A DNA stretch of 64,000 nt. Origin: Ifrita kowaldi (lineage: Eukaryota > Chordata > Aves > Passeriformes > Cinclosomatidae). The notes beneath the pieces are model-generated. The model had not been told where the DNA came from. It saw only the letters and a program-made list of their open reading frames with translations, and ran no database searches. The stretch lies in the NCBI GenBank assembly GCA_013398055.1, contig VZRS01008262.1, positions 127,733 to 191,732 of the forward strand, written 5' to 3'. Positions 13,855 to 32,026 of this stretch are shown here, in pieces. Within the stretch, counting starts at the first letter, position 1; each line of letters begins with the position of its first letter. The position numbers and the translations under genes are program-made.

Positions 13855-15951
13855 ATTTCCCTGTAATCACAGGAGCTTTGCATAGAGTGTCATTTTTGAC
13901 TGCAAAGCATTTGTCTTGGTTCTGTTTGTATTTTTTACTGAAATACACATCATTTGTTTCCCCCACTGTAGTTCTTGCAAAAATAACAAGCTCTAAATCT
14001 TGTCCAGTATGCTTCAGCAAACCAAGCAGTAACACTCACTGCACTGGACTACGACCATATGTACATGCAGGGCTGTCTTTTTATTTTCCATTCCCATATT
14101 CAGACAGCGTCACAATGTCTTTGATACAAATGATTTCATTGACTTAATAGTTGATTGTATACCACAGAAGTTTGCAATAGCCTCGGAGGTCATGTTTAAT
14201 GACACTGTTTTGCAGAGCCCAGCCAGGGCCTTCCACATGCACAACCATCCGTGTGCTTTCAGCTGTACCATAATCCTCTTCTTGCCCTAGATAGCCCATG
14301 GCCTGCTAAGTGGGAGAAGCCTCAGGAGGGAGTGTCCACACAACCCCACTGGAGACAGGGATCTTTCAAGCAGGTCAGTGGGTACTTTTGCATTGCTTTG
14401 TGCCACTGGAGCTGGTAGAGTTTTTACACATTGTTTTTCACCCTTTTTTTTCCACTCCCAGTGCCCAGATAACTCAAGCAGGATGTAACAGCTGCCACAG
14501 AAGCAATCCTCATGACCTATCTTGATAGACAAAGAGGTGAACCCACTTTGTCCAGGGGCCTACATATTCCAAATCTAATGCCTAATCTACAAAATCATCT
14601 CCTTGAGTAACCTAGTGTTATAGGAAAAAATAAGTGATTTAAGTGCTGATTTTTCATGTATTTCCTGCATTGAACTCTGTCTAGAACTTGACAGTACTCA
14701 TTGGGGAGACATAGAAAGGAAATTTCTATAAGGTGGAGATGTTTGCTTATAACTGGCATAAAAATTATCTGGTTAAAACTGTGTTTAGTGTTTCATGGAA
14801 AAGAGTCTTGAAGAGTCAATTAAGACATGCACAAACTAACGAACTGCAAAAAAAGGCTTTCCCTCCATTAAATGCCTCTCTGTAATCATCAATATTCTTA
14901 AAAAGTGTAATGATTTCTTATCAGTGCTTGAATGAACCGTAAAACTACCTTTTGAAATATTGATATTTCCACAATTTTGAACACAAGAATGTTTTCCCTT
15001 CTATATAGAAGCTGACGGACCACAGACTTGCAGTATATTTTATTCCTGCTGGAGAACGTAGTGTGTAATGCAAATAGGTGCTCACTTAGTACCCTACATT
15101 TTCCCCCTAACAGGTGTATAAGGCTCCTTTGTTTCACACGCTTTGGCTTTTGATTTAAGGCTTAATCTAGGCATTCTCTGCATGGGGTGTTTTGTATGAA
15201 TAAGGGAGATAGCTATCTTCATCTTTGAACCTGAAAGCAGAAACATTTCACAAATGGTTCATGCTCACTTTTGTGAGGATGCTTTATCAACATCAGATCT
15301 AAGGGGATGATCTTCATCTGGGCAAATCATGGCAGCTCAGTTAGTGTCAATGAGCTGCAGTGATTTACGTAGCTGAATGTCTGGCCCTGCAACACTCGGT
15401 ATCACAGAGGAAAAACAGATGACAACAGTGATATGTGTGTTATACTGAACTTTCTTCTTCTACAGTGGATTATAAGCACATTTGATTCCAGGACTAATGT
15501 CTACAGTTAAGTATCCAGCTAAAGAAAAGTCAGTGGGACATTATTTTCTTCAGAAAATGCACTTCCATAATCTCTGAAACTGCAGAATGCCAGGCTGACT
15601 TCCCCAGCACCCCATATCAGTCAGAAAGAAATATAGGGGTGGCAGAAACTCATTATTTGTCAGACAGATTGATATCTATGAAATATAGTATTTCAATTTT
15701 TGCTTTTCAAAGTACTCATGTGTGGTTTATTTAATGCCATGTTACATTCTAGATGAGAAAACAATTTAAAATGTAAAATGTCAAAAGAAAGCATTAAGTG
15801 ATTTGAGATTTCTTTTATTTTCAAAGAAAAATTTACTTTCATTTTGGGAAAAAAGTAGATTTTGAACCCTCCAAGTCCTGCATACAGTAGATTTCTCCCT
15901 CTACAGCCTGCTTTGCTAATGACACCAAATTGTCTCCCTGTGTGTTTTGGG
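13855..15951. other. Non-coding DNA, nothing recognised
   Basis: Only short random frames are present. A perfect octamer word ATGCAAAT lies at 15068-15075. I see no repeat, RNA gene or promoter. Confidence 0.6.
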
Positions 15952-15952
15952 T

Positions 15953-16028
<76 letters not shown>

Positions 16029-16030
16029 TT
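15952..16030. repeat. (TTTC)n tetranucleotide microsatellite
   Basis: About 79 bases of essentially uninterrupted TTCT/TTTC units, roughly 19 to 20 copies, form a pure polypyrimidine strand. The array is long and perfect enough to be a length-variable marker. Perfect mirror polypurine-polypyrimidine tracts of this type can form triplex (H-) DNA. Confidence 0.97.
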
Positions 16031-16779
16031 AAGGAGGAAGGCATAAGTAACATCTCCAATTACTAAAAATCCCTAACAATGGAAGCAAAGAAAATGATGA
16101 TCTGGGCAAAGAGCCATCCCTCCCTGGTGCCTCACAGTGGCTCCCTGAGAGTGGCCGTGCCCTGCTTCCATGCTGCATGTGCCTGCCGCTGTGCCACAGT
16201 CCATGGGCTCCTGGAAGGTGCTGCTGCAGCTGTCTGTGGAGCCACCCTGCACAATGAGTAACTGAAAGGACTGGATTTAAAGTTACCTTTTCTTTTGTGT
16301 TCTGGCACAGACAATGCTGTGCCTCACTCCACGGTAAGTCCCTCGGGGCTGCAGTAGAGTTTCTGCCGTTGCCATCTTTGCTGAACTTGCCCTAATATTT
16401 AAAATGTGTTTGAGGAAAAAAGCTGGTGCAGAAACATCTGTGTTTCTTATGCCAGTCTGGACTAAGGAAATCTGCCAGTTTCCTAGAATACTCGTTTAAT
16501 TGTAGACATGCCTTTATCTGTAGTCTGCCTTATAACTACATGACAGGAAAATGCAAATCCTTCACTATGCTACAATTTAACAGCAGGACTCACTGAAGCC
16601 TTACAATATTTATTAGATCTTTTATTTATTGTCAGTTGCCTCCTTTTAAATATGGCATGGACACACACAGACACCTACATTGTATTTTACTTATATCAAT
16701 AGGTGTGGATCATTTTCCAAAACTAGTAAAAAGGATTTTAAAAGGTGTCTGTCATCTGCAAAGCTTTTCATTGTCCAGT
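16031..16779. other. Non-coding DNA between microsatellite and motif cluster
   Basis: A modestly GC-rich piece at 16120-16260 has 60-codon frames on both strands, without recognisable content. A perfect ATGCAAAT octamer word lies at 16551-16558. Nothing else is assignable. Confidence 0.55.
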
Positions 16780-17010
16780 GTCAGCCACTGGAAATTATGT
16801 ACAAACTAAAGCAAATGGAACAAAAGTTAATTATCTAGTACGGCTATTGTTATTATGTAGAGGAGCCAGCCCCTATTGATTAATGAGTCAGTGCTATGTT
16901 TGCTCACAGGAATATTAATATCTTGTGCACAAGAGAAGTCATTAAAATGAGCAAGGAAGACCTTGACTTTAAACTTAAAGTGCACATTGCTCTAGTTATG
17001 TGAATCATTT
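16780..17010. promoter_or_regulatory. Candidate enhancer-like block with HOX/PBX and AP-1 words
   Basis: Non-repetitive AT-rich sequence carries a dense group of transcription-factor words: TTAATTA near 16830, a SOX-like CTATTGTTAT near 16845, a PBX/HOX-type TGATTAAT at 16877-16884, and a perfect AP-1 site TGAGTCA at 16884-16890 that overlaps it by one base. The 17-mer at 16871-16887 recurs exactly at 40645-40661. The motifs are seen; enhancer activity and conservation are inference. Confidence 0.3.
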
Positions 17011-20000
17011 TGTCAGGTATAGCATCATAGTTATAAATTATTGAAACACGTAGTTATTGTAAAGATAGTTCATATAGCCTGTTTGAAATTAAACAAGTCT
17101 ATACACTTTTTCCATTATGTTCTTCACTGTTACAATTAGGAGACTTCAGGTGGACAAAAAAAGAATTAGGAGATAGGATAAGACTGGTGTGTGAGCCTTT
17201 CCCTTGCCTAACCCCTCACAGCATGAGAAAACAGAATAATACCGTGTCCATACTGAGCTGATGGAAAGTGTGGGATAGGTCAAGGGAGAACTCACATAAA
17301 GTGACTGTAGAGCATTCCAGATGGCCCAACAATAATTAGCAAGCAGGTATTAAGGTATATTTCAGAACCCAGATCCAACACATTCCCTCTTCAAATATTC
17401 TCAAAGCCACCAAATTATGCACTGAAAAACCTACATTACTATTTTTTGAAAATGTACATTATGACATTATAAATATAATAACACTTTACTGGAAATACAA
17501 CTGTACCTGCTTTTGCATCATGCTAAGGTCTCAAGCTTTAAAAATCAAAATGGATCTACAAAGTTGAGGTCCATGATTCATTTACACTAATGCTATGTTA
17601 CATCACTATGACAGAGCAGAGGGACATTCAGGTCAGAGTATATTTTATTATATCTAATTTACATGCTATTATCAAGAGCAAGCCAAAAGCAGTCCTGGTA
17701 TAAATGAGAATTGGGTGTCATGTAATTTAAAAAGAGAAGATACCAAAAGGGAATATGATTTAATTGTATAAATAGAACTAGGAATAAAAAAACCAAACCT
17801 AAAATATTGGAAATATTAAGCAGTGTTTGGGGGACTTTTTTAGGTGTATTGTAGGCAGTTCCTGTTTCTGTAAAATGCAGGCATAAGTTTGAATCTCCAC
17901 ATTGTGTCTCCTTAACTTTAATGAATTACTCATGTACTTCATGGTGAGCATACGTTGGGATCTTGCCAGAAGATATTGATTAATCCAGAATTAAACCCCA
18001 TCCTTGATAAAATGGATCTGTGGGAACAAACCTGTATCATCTTTCCTGTGAGCCTCTACCAAGCTCAGTGAGCACCAAAGCTCTCTCTTTCATCAACATA
18101 ACTCATTTCCAGGACCAACTGTTACCTTATTTGGCTTGTTGTGACAGCAGAACAAAAGACACATCTCCAGAAGTAGCTGATCCATAAAAAACTGTCCAGA
18201 GGATAAGAACAGAAATAGCCAGTGGTCTGCAAAACATAATCTATTTGGGAAGATTGAATGAGTGATGTAATTTAACCCAGAGAAAGTAACTGAGGGGGCA
18301 TAACAGGCTTCAACAAATATGCAAAAATACATGGGAAGAAAGTAGGAAATTATTGTGCTGTGTTCAATTCATATAAATAATCTGTTCTCAAGGGTGGATA
18401 GATCAAAGTGTAATCCATTTAAACTGTAGCTAGGAAGATGTCAATTAAGAATGCTTGGAGGTAGACTGCATGGTGAGGCCGAGGTGATTCATCCTCTGTT
18501 TCCTTTAGTGTTCCACTGTTTTAAAGCTTTTTCTTCATGCTGGTCCTGCAACAGAAGATGTGAATGGGTTGTAGGAGGAATATAGGCTGTCTAGAGAGTT
18601 GCAAGGTGGAGGGAATTTGGCCTCTTCATCCACTTCCCTCTCTGTTCCAGCAACCTCTTTAGCAGGGCCTGAGGCAATGTACAACATTGTTGTTGCTGTG
18701 CCACGAGTCTGGATGTGGCTGACCCAGAGAGCCTTGCAGGATACAAGAATTCAGCAGGGAGATACACAGGGGAGAGCAGGAATGATTTTTTTAACTGGAA
18801 TCTCAGCCAAATGTCAACAGAATTTCGGGTAAGGCAGCAAAGCTGCTTCTGGCCACGAGAATACCTCTCAGTGCAAGAGAATTCCCAGCTGCAAACAGAG
18901 GGAAGATGAGAACATCTCAAAGTAAAAGTTACAGAAATCCTCTATAATGGAGCCTAAATCCAGAGCACTTGTATTCCTTCTGTTCTGGATCATGCCAGCA
19001 TGGAGAGCTAGCGTTTCATCCTGGGTCTCGGCTGTGTGACCAGGTGTGTCAGAACCCACGAGAGTTCTGCGACTCCTGGGCTCCAGGACATGCCTCAGAA
19101 TGGGCTGGGCTGGCACCGAGTTCACTGAAGGAGACAGTAGTCTCAAGAGACAGATTCTGCTCTTAATTAGTTTGGCCCACCTTAGTGACCTCAATTTGTC
19201 CTAGCATTTCCCCAGCTGTTGATGAGCTACTATCCAAAGAATTGCAAAACAAATGTTTCAGTGCCAGTCACAGTGCCATAAAAAATGACAGCTTCTCAGA
19301 GGACACCTTTAATGTTCTTGGACTATATTACAGATACAGTTTTGGTAATCTAATAAATAAACATTTTGGCTTGAATTAAGGCTGGCTTTAGCTTTTTTAG
19401 TCATGGGTGGATTTTTGTTCTCACTCTGCTAACTTGCAAGGAGTAAAAGAAATCAAAGCAGGCCTAATAATTTCAATTAAACATCTTATATTTTTGTATT
19501 TGTAAAAAGAAACTATCAAGTTTGCACTGAACTGTTTTAAGGTTAATAGATTACCTCTGAACCCCAAGGAAATCAAACTTCTTGTGCCTGCCTGTCATTT
19601 ACTGGAGTGGTTACTTATCTGTCAATATTTCTTCCTTTTTTTTCAAGTCCCAGGCCTACTTGATCTTGTCCATTTGGCACTGCTGGAGGAATAACAAGTT
19701 TCTTCCCATCATGCACCTTTCTAGGATACATCATGACAGAGAAATCTCAAAGCCCAGGTCAATTATAACAGAAGATGTGTAGCACCTCTGCCCCCACAGC
19801 GTCTTCTGGGGATCCACTTGGCAAAATGATATAAAACTATTTTCGAAGACTTCCCATGATCTGGCACTACTTAGAACTAAGTGACTGGCAAAATGTAAGA
19901 AAATATGCATATGCACCTCAGCTCATCTCCCTCTGTTTGCCAAGGAGCCAACTAACATTACGTGTGAGGAGGGGCCTGAGGCTGGCACAGTCCTCCCTGA

Positions 20001-22317
20001 AAGGTAATTACTTTTTAATTAGAATTCATTGAATAAGAGATAGATACCTTCCATAGTTTCTCCCACTGATGATTTTAATATTCGTCTGTCAGGTATTATG
20101 AGGCAGTAGCTGACGGTGAGTTACATGAAGTAGTCCTGTAGCTGGTAGCAACTTACATAAAGTAACCAACTTAACCATTTGTCTTAGGTAAAATATGATC
20201 CCTGTCCTCACTTTTTTCCATGGAGTCTGTCACTGGCGTGTTGATAAAGTGTTTGTTTACTCTCATTCCTGCAGGAGGAAATATCATAGTTCATGTATCA
20301 AATTACTGTAACTGACTGGAGCATTTCTATTTAACATAATGTATCATGATATATTTTCATAGTGTTGTTGATGTATTTTCAGGACTTCTAATTTTTACAA
20401 GTATATAATCTGAATATCATTTATCTAAGTGTGCAGTTGTAAAATCTGTGGTAATATCTGATCTCATTATAAAAATCAGCACTTAAGAATGGACTAGAGT
20501 AACTAAATCTGAAGCTGACTGGATATTTGTGATATTTTGATAGAAATAAGAAAGAATTTCAGATTTTTTTCTTTTTGCTGCAGGGCCTCTAAACACAATC
20601 TGACATGTGATGTATTTTTGAAGTCAAAGTTAATAATTCTCTTTACATAAAAAATAAATACCCCCTATTGAATACACGCTCTAAAATTAGAATTGCATAT
20701 TTCTAAGTAATATACCTAAGGAAAGTGATTTATTCTAATGCAATAATGGCATAGATTTACAAAGCTTGAGTGATACAATGTTTCTCGTTATGGTTGTAAA
20801 ATATTTGTTGCCACTGTGGGATTTTCTAGATCATTATTTTAAAAAAGGAAAAACCTACTTTGACAGATGAACTGGGGCCATTCTGAGCAAATCACAGATA
20901 CTTCATATAACAAGGCCTCCAAAGAGGGGAGCACAGACTTATTACTATGGCAACCCAGATCAAAACACTATTTTAGTGGAGAGTTTCCAGTTTTACAATG
21001 CAATGATGATTGTTTATAGTACTATTGAAACCAGATTCAGCAAAGGTTCAAGAAATGAGCTGACAAGAGGAAAATCATTATAGATAAACTGGGGATACGT
21101 GAATGACATATTGTGGAATCTGCTATTATTTGATCAAGTGATGAAATTGTGGCACAAACATAGATAAATAATGGTAGATGATACAGTCTGATGGACCCTA
21201 TTTTGTTGGTTGTGTTATATTGTGTATCTGGAAGATAATTATTGGTTCAATGCTGCAAAACCCAAAAGCAAGTTTAATAATAGAAATCACTGAACTTTGA
21301 AAAAAACCAGTCTATTAATTCTCCCTAATAATTTATCACATTTAATTTTTAAAATGCTTTAATTCCCAAATCATTTAGTAACACCTACAATACTACCTAT
21401 TATACTACCTATAATAACAAACCTGGTGTTTCGACAGCACCTCTGGTGCTTTTTTTCTGAAAGTGCATCAGATGGCACATGGACTGGATAATACATGCTT
21501 AATCCTGTATCAGCTAATCAGTGCTTAAAAACTGCTAGTCCTACAGCAGTGAACCTCTTCAAATCTGTCTCATATCTGCAGCAGCAGAACAAGTTGATTT
21601 TTTTCCTTTGTGGCAGTAGCCTAGAAGCAGCTCTGGGCACCCTCCAGCTGGTTTCTGCCTTGTGTCTACTTGCTCAGAGAAATGAGTTGGTTGTTAACCT
21701 CTTTCCTTGCTGTAATGGTACTGGTTTCAATATAAGAGCCACGGGAATCTGGAGACAGTGATCTGTTTTCTGCTTAGGGTTATTTCTCAACACAAAAGCC
21801 ATGGTGAGCTTACTTGTTCTGGCTTCTTTCCAAGTTCATGCCATCCTTCACCTCAATATCTTCAGCAAATCATGACCACCCTCACCAAACTTCTTTCTAG
21901 CCCCACTTTTCAACTGTATCACATTAATGTTCAAAATCCTGAGTTCACCTGTCCGTGTAACTGGGGCAGTGTGATCAAAGTCTCCACTCCCACAGCATGA
22001 ACAGAGAAAGCTCCTGGTGACTTCTTTAGGGGCTATAGAAGCAGCTCCGATGCAGGCAGAGAAGTTCACAGCCTGAGAAATAAAGCTGGAAAGAAGAAAG
22101 GTGAATGAAGAGTAATCACGGCAAATTTTCTATACCTGTAAATAGTCTAATCATTCCTGAGCCTGCCTCTGGCACAGGTCTTCCCTCCGCAGGATCCAAC
22201 TTGCTTCCTGCTTTGATGTTTCACTCTGTGGGACTGTCTGTGGGGACAGCTCTGAGAACAGCAGGGCCCCAGGACCTCCTGAGATGTGTTCTTACCTTTC
22301 CATCCCCAGAACAGTTT
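17011..22317. other. Non-coding AT-rich DNA
   Basis: No gene recognised. Opposed short frames at 18590-19200 (up to 109 codons) have no known motif. A further ATTGATTAAT word lies at 17975-17984. Much of 20000-21450 is very AT-rich. A 158-codon plus-strand frame starting at 22105 leads into the coding-like relic, but its first 70 codons do not look protein-like. Confidence 0.55.
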
Positions 22318-22711
22318 TCTTATGGGATCCTCAAGGTGAAAGTGTCTGTGAGCTCAGGGCAGTTTTGTTCCCTGGAAGAAATAAGAGATTTACTTACAGA
22401 AGCCCTTAATCGTTGGACTGAAAATAAAAAGTGGATGAAATGTTTTCAGAAGGATGATTTACTGTATAGTTTGTATATTACTGTGGATGGAGAGGCTTTA
22501 GCTCTTCATGGAAGTTTGAAGCAAAATTTTACCTCACATTTGGTATTTCAGATGATGCAGGGAAAGCATTTTCTGGTGTAGTCATACTTGGACCAGAATA
22601 CAAAACACATCCTTTAGTAAACTGTGAAGCTTTAAGTTGTTCAAATGACACTTACCCAGCAAATAATTTTGAACTTGGGAGCATTAGAGAGGTCACATTT
22701 TTACACGGCTG
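22318..22711 (+). pseudogene. Possible decayed coding fragment, family unknown
   Basis: From 22318 the frame reads with plausible protein composition: a helix-like segment SLEEIRDLLTEALNRW, then KKWMKCF and DLLYSLYITVDGEALALHG, and stops at 22579. If the reading shifts forward by one base somewhere between about 22478 and 22540, it stays open for roughly 55 more codons, through pieces such as FGISDDAGKAFSGVVILGPE and ALSCSNDTYPANNFELGS, to a TGA at about 22709-22711. Two adjacent protein-like runs in different frames suggest an old coding copy with one indel. I do not recognise the family. No poly-A tail or target-site duplication was seen, and a genuine exon pair is also possible because TTTCAG at 22546-22551 resembles a splice acceptor. 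It could also be chance. Confidence 0.3.
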
Positions 22712-30139
<7,428 letters not shown>

Positions 30140-30440
30140 GAGTCAAACTTGCAGCAGGCGCTCCAAAATGGAGGACACCGAGGTCTTTGTTTACTGTCCT
30201 CGTCCTCCTTCCCTTTGGGCAAGAGCCAGCGTGTGACATCTGCGTTGCTAGGTACATGGAGTTACAGCCAATTACACACCGCTGCTGCCGAGCCGGCTGC
30301 GCTGGGGACGAGCAGGGGGACACGCAGGACAGGGCCAGGCACAACGAGGGGCCCCTGGGGCCGTCTGGGGACATGCAGAGTCAGTGGCCAGTGCAGGGTG
30401 CAGGGACTGCTTCCTGCTGCTGACGGGCTCTCCTCAGCAC
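30140..30440. promoter_or_regulatory. GC-rich patch with about 15 CpGs
   Basis: This 300-base patch stands out from its AT-rich surroundings with about 15 CpG dinucleotides and G/C-rich words. It begins with a YY1-like CCAAAATGGAGG near 30162. Overlapping frames of up to 112 codons on both strands are explained by GC richness. It could be a weak CpG island, a lncRNA promoter or an unmethylated enhancer. No TATA box or splice donor was seen at a convincing place. Confidence 0.35.
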
Positions 30441-31598
30441 CGGTGGGCTGATGTAGGAAATAAAGGTTTGAAGGCACCTGTTCTAGACAGAGTTGCATAC
30501 CTGTGATCAGCAGTGCTTCACTACCAAAAACTGATCGGGGTGAAAGGAAAATGTGAATGTGTTTCCATGCTTTTTTCACCCCTAACCTCACGTTTTGCAC
30601 TTTCTACAAAATATTTAAGCAAGATTGTCTCTTTATAAACCTTACCATAAGTCACAAAATTATCTATACTCCTAGCAGGATGCATATTTTTATGTAATGG
30701 ATCTGGGTCAAAATTAGGGACATCTAAATCCTGAGTCTTCAAGACATTTGACCATTTGTGATGCTGTCATTTGCACCTCCCCTTTGTGTTTCTTTCAAGA
30801 AGGGATTCTGAAGTGAGTCACATGATTTATTGTGACCATTCCCAAACACATCATTATTCCTCAAAATTCCTCAATCCTTTTTCTTTATTCACTGAATAGT
30901 GTGGATGTTTTCCCCATGGAGCTGCATGCGTGCACTTGGCACAGACATATCCCAGCACATAAAAACAGTGACCTGGGCATGCACAGAGCTCTTTTGAACA
31001 GCTGAGCACACCTTCTTCTAATTTTCTTGAACCGAAACCAGATCCCATCACTGGCCCAAGTTGTGCTGTGCGACACCTGAGTGAAGCCAGGAAAAGTGTT
31101 CCATGCTTCACATGGCTCCTGTCTGACCAGTGAATAACACCAGTTCTGTCCAGTGATACCTCTGTAGATGAGTCTGTTCCCAGCCTAAGAAAACAACCTC
31201 TCTGGGCACATATCAGTATGATGGCCCTTAGCAGAGTGCATGCATATGCAGAACTTCGTTCCAGTCAGATGTTCCTCTGTTGTTTTTTTTTAAAGGCACT
31301 TCTTAAACTGGAAAAATGTAAACTTTTCTTTAAGGATTACCTGAATCTCTCTGTAATTTATGGCAGCGCCTTGACACTGGAAGAAATTGCATCACATCCC
31401 CATGAAAAAAACCAGCCTAGAGGAAAGAGTGAGATTAGACATAAACTTGCAAGCTCTGCTTGTAATATGGAGCAACAATACATGAACATACTGTTCTTCT
31501 GCTGCTACTCTGGAGAAAGAATGAGGGTAAAACGTGTGAGAGAGCCACAGTTAAATTACTCACTATTAGCCCCTACAGTGTGCTTCCAACCTGCATTG
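30441..31598. other. Non-coding DNA
   Basis: Short random frames only. A 130-codon plus-strand frame at 31218-31610 ends inside the following microsatellite and has no recognisable domain. I see no repeat family. Confidence 0.55.
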
Positions 31599-31625
31599 AT
31601 ATATATATAGAGAGAGAGAGAGAGA
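31599..31625. repeat. Compound (AT)n(AG)n microsatellite
   Basis: About five AT units are followed by about eight AG units without interruption. It is a simple compound dinucleotide repeat, likely polymorphic. Confidence 0.92.
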
Positions 31626-31971
31626 ATGTCACAGTTAAATTTTTTTTTCTAGTATAATGAGGAAAGAGACCAACAGGAGAAGTTCCCTTGGCTAATTTTC
31701 TAGCCAGCAGCCACTGCAATGTTCCCACTAGGAGAGACTGAAGAAGTGAGAGAGTGATATAATAAATAATGACTGGCTCTGCTGGTAAGGAGAAATTATC
31801 ACTGTGCTTGGGGGATCTAAGTATGTGCTCACCCAAGACACAGGGAGGGGGAGGGGGCCAGGAGCACTCCGTCATGTCTTGAGAAGAACATTCAGCGATG
31901 TTTGAATTAAAAAGGATTTCAGCCACTGCTTTGTCTGCTAAAACGGGGATGGGAACAGCTGGATGGAGCAG

Positions 31972-32026
31972 TTTAATGCATCTCATTCAGAACTGGATGG
32001 AGTGGTTCTGAAAGAGATGCATTAAA
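31972..32026. repeat. Near-perfect 22-bp inverted repeat (hairpin)
   Basis: The left arm (31972-31993, beginning TTTAATGCATCTC) and the right arm (32005-32026, ending GAGATGCATTAAA) are reverse complements at 21 of 22 positions. An 11-base loop (TGGATGGAGTG) separates them. The loop word CTGGATGGAG also occurs just upstream at 31959-31968, so a direct repeat is combined with the inverted one. Possible origins are a template-switch mutation or a small foldback element. The stem length is compatible with a short hairpin RNA, but no known microRNA seed was recognised. Confidence 0.85.

Noticed and set aside
31218..31610. 130-codon plus-strand ORF
   Set aside because: Runs into a TA microsatellite and has no domain; not supported as a gene.
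31972..32026. Known microRNA precursor
   Set aside because: The hairpin is short and near-perfect and neither arm matches a conserved vertebrate microRNA that I recognise; kept only as a structural finding.
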